From Clostridia bacterium (lineage in GTDB: Bacteria; Bacillota; Clostridia; Christensenellales; Aristaeellaceae): a stretch of 5,541 nt of DNA. Below, in pieces: positions 1 to 5,220 of this stretch (positions are counted from its first letter, which is position 1; every line of letters starts with the position of its first letter). The position numbers and the translations under genes are program-made. Where the stretch lies: contig JAFWBZ010000356.1 in assembly GCA_017537105.1 (NCBI GenBank), forward strand, positions 1 to 5,541. The letters are read 5' to 3'. Below the pieces are notes generated by a model. It was not told the DNA's origin, did no database searches, and saw nothing but the letters and a program-made list of their open reading frames with translations.

Positions 1-218
1 ATAATATTACCTTGCAAAGTATCCCACCCTATACACCTGAAATGAACCCCATAGAGCAAATCTGGAAGCAGCTTCGCTCTATGGGATTCAGGAACGAAGT
101 CTTTAAAACGCTGAATCATGTCGTCGACAGATTGTGCGCTATCATCTGCCTTTTGACCAATGATATGGTGAAAAGCATTACCTGTAGACACTGGATTCGT
201 TGTTGCGTTTTAGATTGA
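1..218 (+). CDS. IS630-family transposase, C-terminal fragment (5' end outside window)
   Basis: This is the tail of a DDE-superfamily (IS630/Tc1-like) transposase. The frame is open from the left edge (codons from base 3 read N-I-T-L-Q-S) and stops at TGA 216-218, so the TTG at 12 is not a real start. The motif PPYTPEMNPIEQIWKQLR (bases 24-83) is the family hallmark, and the Glu of NPIE is the third acidic residue of the catalytic DDE triad. The rest (RNEVFKTLNHVVDRL...SITCRHWI) resembles an intact family C-terminus, so nothing suggests decay in the visible part. The segment is visibly richer in A and T than the genes to its right, consistent with acquired DNA. It converges on the PurF-like gene with only 32 bases between stop codons, so the element's right end should lie in or near 219-250; I could not define its terminal inverted repeat. 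Confidence 0.88.
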   Translation, partial: NITLQSIPPYTPEMNPIEQIWKQLRSMGFRNEVFKTLNHVVDRLCAIICLLTNDMVKSITCRHWIRCCVLD

Positions 219-250
219 GATTAGTATTACAGGACCTTCCCCTTCGGACG

Positions 251-1654
251 TCATTCTCTCCCGTTCCAGCAATAGGTGCACAGCTTGCAGGGGCTCACGC
301 CGGTGGAGGCCATCATGTCGTCCAGCCGGTGATACTTCAGGCTGGTAAAATTCAGCTCCTTGCGAATCTCCTCGACCATGCGGGCGTATTCCGGGGTGTC
401 CGGATCGGCATAGCGCGGCAGGCGCGCCTCGGCATTCTCTCCCTCAAAGCGGGCGATCACCCGGCGGGCGATCAGTTCCAGCGCGGAGGCGGAGCGCGAG
501 AAGTTCAGATATTTGCAGCCGAACAGGATCGGCGGGCACGCGGTGCGCACGTGCACCTCGCGGGCGCCGGAGTGATACAGATACTCGGTGGTCTCCCGCA
601 TCTGGGTGCCGCGCACGATGCTGTCGTCGATCATGATCAGGCTCTTGCCCTCGATCAGCGCGTCCACGGGAATCAGCTTCATGCGGGCGATCAGGTTTCG
701 CTTGGCCTGCAGGGTGGGCATAAAGGAGCGCGGCCAGGTGGGCGTGTATTTGATGAACGGCCGGGAAAAGGGAATGCCCGCCTGGTTGGCGTAGCCGATG
801 GCGTGGGCGGTTCCCGAATCGGGCACCCCCGCCACGGTGTCGGCCTTTACATCGTCGCGCCGGGCCAGCATGCCGCCGCAGGTGCAGCGCATGGCCTCCA
901 CGTTCATGCCCTCGTAGGAAGAGGTCGGATAGCCGTAGTAGACCCAGAGGAAGGTGCAGATCTTCATCTCGTCACGGGGCGGCGAGACCACCTCCACGCA
1001 CTCCGGCGTGATGAAGTCGATTTCGCCCGGGCCGAGCTCGCGGTAGTCGGTATAGCCCAGGTTCAGATAGGCGGAGGACTCAAACACGGCGCAGTAGCCG
1101 TCCTCCTTGCACCCGATGACCACGGGCGTGCGGCCCATGCGGTCTCGGGCGGCGTACAGGCCCTTGGGGGTCAGGATCAGCATGGACATGGAGCCGTCGA
1201 TGCGCTCCTGCGCGTAGCGAATCCCCTCCGGAATGGAGTCCCTGGCGTTGATCAGCGCCGCCACCAGCTCGGTGGCGTTGATGTTCCCGCCGCTCATCTC
1301 CAGAAAATGCGTGGTGCCCTGGGCGAAGGCCTCGGCCACCAGCGCCTCCGCGTTGTTGATGCGGCCCACGGTGGTGATGGCGAAGTTGCCCAGATGGGAC
1401 CGGACGATCAGCGGCTGCGGCTCGTAATCCGAAATGCAGCCGATGCCGAGGTTGCCCTTCATGTCATTGACGTCCCGCTCAAACTTCGTGCGGAAGGGCG
1501 CGTTTTCGATGTTGTGAATCGCGCGCTCAAAGCCGTCTTCGCCGTACACGACCATGCCGCCGCGGCGCGTGCCTAAATGGGAGTGATAGTCCGTTCCGAA
1601 AAAGAGATCGAATACGCAGTCCTGCCTGGAGGCCACTCCAAAGAATCCGCCCAT
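251..1654 (-). CDS. Amidophosphoribosyltransferase (PurF) homolog lacking the catalytic Cys
   Basis: Seen, 467 residues: an N-terminal Ntn-type glutaminase-like domain (about 1-230) followed by a type I phosphoribosyltransferase domain (about 250-400). The PRPP loop IDDSIVRGT (342-350) is intact, as are GVPDSGTAHAIGYA (276-289) and the R-S-F loop residues (309-311). Cys233, Cys380, Cys456 and Cys459 fall where Bacillus-type PurF binds its [4Fe-4S] cluster. The protein begins M-G-G-F-F-G, whereas PurF begins M-C-G-I-F-G, so the nucleophilic Cys is Gly (codon GGC). The glutamine-binding G-H-x-R-Y motif is replaced around 70-78 (GIGCISDYE), and the oxyanion-hole N-G pair is altered near 96-100 (VGRIN). 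Known for the family: PurF makes phosphoribosylamine from PRPP and glutamine in purine synthesis. Inferred: this paralog may be ammonia-dependent, regulatory, or act on another amine. The start is supported by AAAGGAG (1663-1669), eight bases upstream, and by its own promoter. Confidence 0.9.
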   Translation of the reverse strand: MGGFFGVASRQDCVFDLFFGTDYHSHLGTRRGGMVVYGEDGFERAIHNIENAPFRTKFERDVNDMKGNLGIGCISDYEPQPLIVRSHLGNFAITTVGRINNAEALVAEAFAQGTTHFLEMSGGNINATELVAALINARDSIPEGIRYAQERIDGSMSMLILTPKGLYAARDRMGRTPVVIGCKEDGYCAVFESSAYLNLGYTDYRELGPGEIDFITPECVEVVSPPRDEMKICTFLWVYYGYPTSSYEGMNVEAMRCTCGGMLARRDDVKADTVAGVPDSGTAHAIGYANQAGIPFSRPFIKYTPTWPRSFMPTLQAKRNLIARMKLIPVDALIEGKSLIMIDDSIVRGTQMRETTEYLYHSGAREVHVRTACPPILFGCKYLNFSRSASALELIARRVIARFEGENAEARLPRYADPDTPEYARMVEEIRKELNFTSLKYHRLDDMMASTGVSPCKLCTYCWNGRE

Positions 1655-1698
1655 TGCACACGCTCCTTTGCATCATCGGTCCGATTGCGGTGATACGA

Positions 1699-1714
1699 CG
1701 CGTTTATTATAGCA
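1699..1714 (-). promoter_or_regulatory. Extended -10 promoter of the PurF-like gene
   Basis: On the minus strand TGC-TATAAT (1714 to 1706) is a perfect extended -10 element. No convincing -35 hexamer sits 16-18 bases upstream, as is common for extended -10 promoters. The predicted start of transcription is near 1699, giving an untranslated leader of about 45 bases that includes the AAAGGAG ribosome site. It lies in the 121-base gap after the HD-protein gene, so the PurF-like gene can be transcribed on its own, with or without readthrough from upstream. Confidence 0.65.
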
Positions 1715-1775
1715 TGGCGTTGAATTCCGCTTCCGCACGGCTGTGGAAACTTTTTGAGGATTTTCTCGAAAGCGG

Positions 1776-2783
1776 TCAGACGGTTTGCACAAACGCCCGC
1801 ACCGGCTCCTCCTGGGACCTCGCCAGGAACGCCTGGGCCCTTGCGGCGTACTCCGGAAACCGCGCGCTGGCCCGCACGCCGTCCACCAGGGGATCGATCC
1901 AGCGCCGCTTGGCCGGGATCACCCGCCAGCCTGCCGCGCCCGGCAGCGCACGGGGATTCCGCTCCGTGGTATTCAGCGCACAGAAGCGCATCCAGCCTTC
2001 GCGCAGCACGTCGTCCGCCTCCAGGCGCGCGATGACCTCCGGCTCGGTGCGCCAAAGGTCCTCCCGGGCAATGACTCCGGCGAGGATGGCCGCGTCCAGC
2101 AGTTCTGCCAGCGCCTGCATGGCGCAGCGGTCCGCGTCGGACACGTAGATCTCCGAACACCGAAGCGACCAGTCGCAAAACGCGCGCGCAGCCTCCTCCC
2201 GGCGAAACATCAGCTCCGGCGCGCCGTCCTCCCCCACGCCCACGGTGAGATCGTCGTAGACTGCGCGAACCGCATCGATCCGCGCAAAGCCGAAGTTCAC
2301 CGCATTGCCCAGGGTGTATTCCAGCCGGTCGGCGGACAGGCGCGGCGAGGCGTTGTCGGCGATGGGATAGGCGTGATAGTCGCTGACGTCGGCAGTGGTC
2401 AGCCCGTGGACCCGCAGCACCGCCTGAATCTCCGGCGAGCCTTCGATGCGCTCGGCAGTGCCGGTCTCGGTGGATTCCTGGGCCAGATAGTCGCCGTTCA
2501 GAAAGTCGATCACATGGGCAAAGCAGGGCGTGGCGATGTCGTGCAGCAGCGCCGCCAGCGCCGGCCGGACCTCCCCGGTGAAGTGCCAGGTGATGAGCCC
2601 CGCCCCGAGGGAATGCTCGAACCGCGCGTAGGGCGCCAGCGCGGCGAAGCGGGGAAACGACGTGTACTCGCAGCCGCAGTTCATGCCCACATACTGAAGC
2701 CGCCGGAGCGCGGGCGCCCGGGCCGCCTGCCGCAGAAAGTCCGGAATCTCCGGATGATAGATCTTCAACAGCGCGCCATCCAT
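1776..2783 (-). CDS. HD-domain phosphohydrolase, dNTPase/SAMHD1-like fold
   Basis: This is a 335-residue cytoplasmic protein with the metal-binding signature of HD phosphohydrolases: RFEHSLG (His57), LLHD (His81-Asp82) and ADRLEY (Asp152). The order and wording of these motifs, with LRRLQYVG before the first His and CFAH after the HD pair, match the dGTPase/SAMHD1-type branch, whose members hydrolyse nucleotides. The usual HD-I-G-H is HD-I-A-T here, so the GH pair is lost although the core ligands H-HD-D are kept. No other domain is evident; the C-terminal half (about 170-335) is alpha-helical in character and unassigned. The start is the ATG at 2783, which has GGGAGG eight bases upstream. 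An in-frame ATG at 2819 would abut a terminator and has no ribosome site. The substrate cannot be told from sequence; the PurF-like gene downstream hints at nucleotide metabolism. I saw no clear promoter of its own. Confidence 0.85.
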   Translation of the reverse strand: MDGALLKIYHPEIPDFLRQAARAPALRRLQYVGMNCGCEYTSFPRFAALAPYARFEHSLGAGLITWHFTGEVRPALAALLHDIATPCFAHVIDFLNGDYLAQESTETGTAERIEGSPEIQAVLRVHGLTTADVSDYHAYPIADNASPRLSADRLEYTLGNAVNFGFARIDAVRAVYDDLTVGVGEDGAPELMFRREEAARAFCDWSLRCSEIYVSDADRCAMQALAELLDAAILAGVIAREDLWRTEPEVIARLEADDVLREGWMRFCALNTTERNPRALPGAAGWRVIPAKRRWIDPLVDGVRASARFPEYAARAQAFLARSQEEPVRAFVQTV

Positions 2784-2791
2784 CGGGGATG

Positions 2792-2797
2792 CCTCCC
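2792..2797 (-). promoter_or_regulatory. Ribosome binding site fixing the HD-protein start
   Basis: The minus strand reads GGGAGG, then eight bases, then the ATG at 2783. This near-ideal Shine-Dalgarno site decides between this start and the in-frame ATG 36 bases further upstream. Confidence 0.8.
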
Positions 2798-2821
2798 TTC
2801 TGCGGTGTGGGATAATCATTC

Positions 2822-2861
2822 CAAAGACGAAAGAGCCGCCAGGCTTGGCCTGGGCGGCTCT
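2822..2861 (-). terminator. Rho-independent terminator of the wall-protein gene
   Basis: On the minus strand AGAGCCGCC, one bulged C, AGGC, a short CAA loop, GCCT and GGCGGCTCT form a GC-rich hairpin of about 13 base pairs. It is followed by the T-rich tail TTTCGTCTTT. It begins 15 bases after the TAA of the peptidoglycan-binding protein gene (2877) and ends about 40 bases before the HD-protein start. It should separate the two transcripts unless readthrough occurs. The + strand lacks an equivalent T-tract. Confidence 0.88.
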
Positions 2862-2876
2862 GTTCGCTGCAAGGGT

Positions 2877-4253
2877 TTATTCTGCCGTGCCTTCGTCTGC
2901 CTCTTCCTCGGCTTCGCTCTCCGCCTTGGCCTCCTCGGCAGTCTCCTCCTCCGCGGGCTCGTCGGAGAACAGGCGCAGCTGGAATTCGGGCGTCGCGGTG
3001 CCGGTCTCCTCCATGCCGAACTTCTTCTGGGCGGAGCGGACGGCATCCTGCGTCTTGGCGCCATAGTTGCCGTCTGCGGTGCCGGACAGGAAGCCCAGTT
3101 CGATCAGGCGCTTCTGCAGATCGGTGACCTCGTCGCGCTTGTCACCGCGGGTGAGGGTGGTATACTGCTCCAGCGGATCCGGCGTCGGGGCGACGCTGGA
3201 CTTCAGCTCGAACAGGTAGGTCCGCGGCACGCCGTTGTTGTAGGTGGTCACGGCCAGGTACTTCATCTCCTCGCCGGCGTTGGAGAACGTGTAACGCTTC
3301 CACAGCATCTTCGGCACGTTGGTCTCCAGCGCGACCTCCAGGTTGCCCTGGATCTCCTTGTCCATCAGCTGGAAGCCCAGGTTCTCGGTGTTGCCGGACT
3401 CGCTGACAAAGGCGATCTTGATGATGTTCTGCGGGATGATGGTGGCGGTGCCGGTGTAGTTGTTCAGCGTCAGCTCAAAGCCCGCGCCGGCCTCGGTGCC
3501 CTGCAGCTTGTACACGGTGCCCCACTTCTCGGAGAAGTCGGAGGGGAGCATGTAATCCTTCAGAGACATGGTGAAGTTGATGGTCTCGAAGGGATCGTCG
3601 CTGGCCGCGATGCGCGCCGTGCCGTCCTGCTTGATCTGCGTGGAGAACTCGATGCTCTCGCCAAAGGGCACCACCGCGGTGGTGGGCTCCGGCGTCGGTT
3701 CGGGCGTGGGCTCGGGCGTCGGCTCCGGCGTGGCCGTGGGCTCCGGAACGGGCGTCTCCATGGCGATGGTCAGATCCTCGCCGTCGGGCTGCGCCGCTTC
3801 GGCATCCTGCTGCTCGGCCTGCTCGGGTTGAACCTCCGCCTGCTCGGGCTGCTCATCCGTCACTTCGGGCTGGACGTCTGCCTGCTTGGGCTGCACGTCC
3901 GCCTGTTCGGGCTGAATCTCTTCCGCGCCGTCCTGGAAGTCCGCGTCTGTGGATTCAAAATCCTCGTCTCCCTGGAAATCGTCCCCGGTCAGGGCCGCAT
4001 CCTCTCCGAGATCCAGGTCGTCCCCAAAGCTGCCGATGCCGATCTCTTCTTCGTAGGGCGTGGCAGACGGGGTCACCATGACCTCCACCACGCGGGGTTC
4101 GGCGCTGTCGCTCTGGTTGAAGAACCTGCGGTCCACCAGCATGCCCAGGACGATGCCGATAATCAAAAAGAGAATCGCGATGATCGCCATGCGCCTGCGA
4201 TACTGGGCGCGCAACCTGCGGATTCGCGCTCTGTCGGATGAATGCTGCCTCAT
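2877..4253 (-). CDS. Membrane-anchored protein with repeat linkers and C-terminal peptidoglycan-binding domain
   Basis: This 458-residue protein has a type II-like layout. A basic cytoplasmic N-terminus (1-21, rich in Arg) precedes one hydrophobic segment (about 22-40). Next comes an acidic stalk (66-112), then five tandem seven-residue repeats of QPEQADV type (114-148), then a TPEP/PEPT linker (167-191). A probably beta-rich unassigned domain (about 195-355) follows, then a PG_binding_1 domain (about 364-429: LTRGDKRDEVTDLQKRLIELGFL, DGNYGAKTQDAVRSAQK) and a very acidic tail (431-458). By the positive-inside rule the bulk is outside the membrane, where PG_binding_1 modules bind peptidoglycan. 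No catalytic domain is recognised, so a structural, sensing or envelope-tethering role is inference. It has its own promoter, an AGAGGA-type ribosome site about 10 bases before ATG 4253, and a strong terminator, and so is probably monocistronic. Confidence 0.85.
   Translation of the reverse strand: MRQHSSDRARIRRLRAQYRRRMAIIAILFLIIGIVLGMLVDRRFFNQSDSAEPRVVEVMVTPSATPYEEEIGIGSFGDDLDLGEDAALTGDDFQGDEDFESTDADFQDGAEEIQPEQADVQPKQADVQPEVTDEQPEQAEVQPEQAEQQDAEAAQPDGEDLTIAMETPVPEPTATPEPTPEPTPEPTPEPTTAVVPFGESIEFSTQIKQDGTARIAASDDPFETINFTMSLKDYMLPSDFSEKWGTVYKLQGTEAGAGFELTLNNYTGTATIIPQNIIKIAFVSESGNTENLGFQLMDKEIQGNLEVALETNVPKMLWKRYTFSNAGEEMKYLAVTTYNNGVPRTYLFELKSSVAPTPDPLEQYTTLTRGDKRDEVTDLQKRLIELGFLSGTADGNYGAKTQDAVRSAQKKFGMEETGTATPEFQLRLFSDEPAEEETAEEAKAESEAEEEADEGTAE
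3681..3728 (-). repeat. Tandem PEPT linker, four 12-base units
   Basis: Codons 176-191 of the wall protein encode four consecutive P-E-P-T units, preceded by the degenerate run PVPEPTAT (168-175). Such Pro/Thr/Glu stretches are rigid, extended spacers common in exported Gram-positive proteins. The 12-base units are nearly identical in DNA and so are prone to slippage. Confidence 0.85.
3810..3914 (-). repeat. Five 21-base tandem repeats encoding Q-P-E-Q-A-(D/E)-V heptads
   Basis: Codons 114-148 of the wall protein read as QPEQADV, QPKQADV, QPEVTDE, QPEQAEV and QPEQAEQ: five in-frame seven-residue units without gaps. The third unit is the most diverged. The stretch is acidic and lacks hydrophobic a/d positions, so it is more likely an extended spacer than a coiled coil. 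Confidence 0.88.
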
Positions 4254-4274
4254 TGTTATTGCTTCCTCTCTCTA

Positions 4275-4293
4275 TGTGATTCACAGAATGTGA
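4275..4293. promoter_or_regulatory. Overlapping TGTGA/TCACA inverted repeats, possible operator
   Basis: TGTGA-T-TCACA (4275-4285) is a perfect 11-base palindrome. Its right half pairs again with TGTGA in TCACA-GAA-TGTGA (4281-4293). The cluster lies just downstream of the predicted transcription start of the wall-protein gene and before its ribosome site, a position suited to a repressor. No regulator is identified. The half-sites resemble those of CRP/FNR-type proteins, but the spacings here (1 and 3 bases) do not match a CRP site. Confidence 0.4.
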
Positions 4294-4305
4294 CAATTTG
4301 ATATT

Positions 4306-4335
4306 ATTATAACTACAACGCCGCTGCTCCGTCAA
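4306..4335 (-). promoter_or_regulatory. Sigma-A-type promoter of the wall-protein gene
   Basis: On the minus strand TTGACG (4335-4330), an 18-base spacer and TATAAT (4311-4306) form a near-consensus housekeeping promoter. Transcription should start near 4299, leaving a leader of about 45 bases. I saw no convincing intrinsic terminator for scpB in the 143 bases between the two genes, so readthrough from scpB is also possible. Confidence 0.75.
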
Positions 4336-4396
4336 GACCGTTTCTTGAAAGAATGGGGGAAATAACAAAATATCCCATGAACATTTTGCGGCGAAG

Positions 4397-4927
4397 CTAC
4401 ACCCCGATTTCTCCCTCCGGTGCCGAGAGATCCACGGACGGAAGGTCGGCCAGCGTCTCCATGCCGAAGTGCTGCAGGAACTTGTCCGTCGTGGCGTAGA
4501 GTATGGGTCGGCCCAGCGTCTCCCTGCGGCCGCATTCCTCAATGAAGCCCTTGTTCAGCAGCGACTGCACCGAGTAATCGCACTTCACGCCGCGCACCGC
4601 CTCGATGTCCCCCTTGGTGACGGGCTGCCGGTACGCGATGATGGACAGCGTCTCCAGCACCGCCTGGGACAGCGGTTGCTTCTGCAGGGGCTGCAGGAAG
4701 GCCTCCACTTGCCGGGCATACTGGGGACGGATGGACAAAAACACCGTGCCGCCGCTGCGGTTGAGCTGTATGCCCCGGTTTTCCAGCGCCAGATGGTCCG
4801 CCAGCGCGGACAGCGCCTCCTCCAGCTCCGAAACCGTCAGATTCATTGAATGCGCCAGCGCGTCCGTGCGAACCGGATCGCCGGACACGAACAGTATCGC
4901 CTCGAGAATCGCGCCCAGATTTTCCAC
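4397..4927 (-). CDS. scpB: Segregation and condensation protein B (ScpB)
   Basis: ScpB is the winged-helix (kite) subunit that, with ScpA and SMC, forms the bacterial condensin complex that compacts and segregates chromosomes. The 176-residue product has two winged-helix regions, about 1-75 and 88-165. The second carries the family signature: LSQAVLETLSIIAYRQPVTK, then EAVRGVKCDYSVQSLLNKGFI and GRPILYATTDKFLQHFG. Length fits the family. The start is the GTG at 4927: ENLGAILEAILFVSG is the usual N-terminus and GGGAGTGAGG lies just upstream. The frame stays open to 5080, but the extra 51 residues are low-quality sequence crossing the promoter. scpA usually lies immediately upstream of scpB; here the neighbour is a divergent hydrolase gene, so scpA must be elsewhere. 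Confidence 0.95.
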   Translation of the reverse strand: MENLGAILEAILFVSGDPVRTDALAHSMNLTVSELEEALSALADHLALENRGIQLNRSGGTVFLSIRPQYARQVEAFLQPLQKQPLSQAVLETLSIIAYRQPVTKGDIEAVRGVKCDYSVQSLLNKGFIEECGRRETLGRPILYATTDKFLQHFGMETLADLPSVDLSAPEGEIGV

Positions 4928-4932
4928 CGATG

Positions 4933-4942
4933 CCTCACTCCC
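4933..4942 (-). promoter_or_regulatory. Ribosome binding site supporting the GTG start of scpB
   Basis: The minus strand reads GGGAGTGAGG followed by five bases and GTG. The GGGAG core is ten bases from the start and the GAGG core is five. No ATG-plus-ribosome-site combination exists upstream in frame, which decides for GTG 4927. Confidence 0.65.
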
Positions 4943-4961
4943 CGCGCCGAAGTCTCCCTGT

Positions 4962-4990
4962 ATACTATCACAACCCGGCGGGACATACAA
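4962..4990 (-). promoter_or_regulatory. Candidate promoter of scpB
   Basis: The minus strand shows TTGTAT (4990-4985), a 17-base spacer ending in TGA, and TAGTAT (4967-4962). This is a moderate -35 with an extended -10 (TGnTAGTAT). Transcription would start near 4955, giving a leader of about 28 bases that includes the ribosome site. Confidence 0.5.
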
Positions 4991-5093
4991 GCAAGAAAAC
5001 GTTGCATTTTTCCAGAACCGGGGCACTGTCCGACGGGTCGAACCGGGCGCTTCGGGCCAGGCGGGGTGCATTGCCGTCACATTTTTCGGGGAT

Positions 5094-5130
5094 TGTGAAG
5101 CAAAACGTCAAAGTGGACATTTGTTTCACA
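5094..5130. promoter_or_regulatory. Inverted repeat upstream of the hydrolase promoter, possible operator
   Basis: TGTGAAGCAAA (5094-5104) is the inverted complement, with one mismatch, of TTTGTTTCACA (5120-5130), separated by 15 bases. The right arm ends 15 bases before the -35 element of the hydrolase promoter, suiting an activator or repressor site. No T-tract follows, so it is not an intrinsic terminator. Confidence 0.4.
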
Positions 5131-5145
5131 TTTATTACAAATCTA

Positions 5146-5174
5146 TTGCATCCCGTCGCGGAGAAGCGTATAAT
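5146..5174 (+). promoter_or_regulatory. Sigma-A-type promoter of the SleB-like hydrolase gene
   Basis: TTGCAT (5146-5151), a 17-base spacer and a perfect TATAAT (5169-5174) form a strong housekeeping-type promoter. Transcription should begin near 5181, with a 40-base leader containing AGGAGG (5206-5211) nine bases before the ATG. A vegetative promoter argues against purely forespore-specific expression, despite the SleB relationship. Confidence 0.78.
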
Positions 5175-5220
5175 TGGAGCGAACAAAAACGCTTGCAGTT
5201 TTTCCAGGAGGATGGAAACC

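Larger units (their letters stand above)
4996..5207. repeat. Imperfect direct repeat in the scpB/hydrolase intergenic region
   Basis: AAAACG-TTGCA-TTTTTCCAG at 4996-5015 recurs at 5186-5207 as AAAACG-c-TTGCA-g-TTTTTCCAG: twenty matching bases with two single-base insertions. The left copy lies just upstream of the scpB -35; the right copy overlaps the ribosome site of the hydrolase gene. The role is unknown. It may be a duplicated leader or a binding site for a shared factor. Confidence 0.5.

Noticed and set aside
200..1576. A 458-codon open frame on the + strand opposite the PurF-like gene
   Set aside because: The composition (Gly, Ala, His, Val, Arg) is that of an antisense shadow. The minus-strand PurF homolog has clear domains, a ribosome site and a promoter.
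1729..1775. Possible terminator between the HD and PurF-like genes (CCGCTT ... AAGCGG on the minus strand)
   Set aside because: The six-base arms enclose a loop of more than 30 bases and no T-tract follows, so it does not look like an intrinsic terminator.
2784..2819. Upstream ATG (2819) as the HD-protein start
   Set aside because: It sits immediately next to the terminator T-tract with no ribosome site, whereas the ATG at 2783 has GGGAGG at ideal spacing.
1785..4241. An 818-codon open frame on the + strand, antisense to two genes
   Set aside because: It runs across two well-supported minus-strand genes and the terminator between them. Its product is dominated by Gly, Leu, Arg, His and Val without a recognisable motif, and no ribosome site precedes it. 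GC-rich coding DNA often leaves such long antisense frames open.
4341..4353. TTTCTTGAAAGAA as an operator or terminator after scpB
   Set aside because: The palindrome is short and AT-rich with almost no loop, and no T-tract follows; it is readily explained by chance.
4928..5080. A 51-residue N-terminal extension of ScpB from an ATG at 5080
   Set aside because: The extension crosses the scpB promoter, has no ScpB similarity and no ribosome site. The GTG at 4927 fits the family N-terminus and length.
5164..5194. AAGCG ... CGCTT inverted repeat around the hydrolase transcription start
   Set aside because: Five-base arms separated by 21 bases are within chance expectation in this region.
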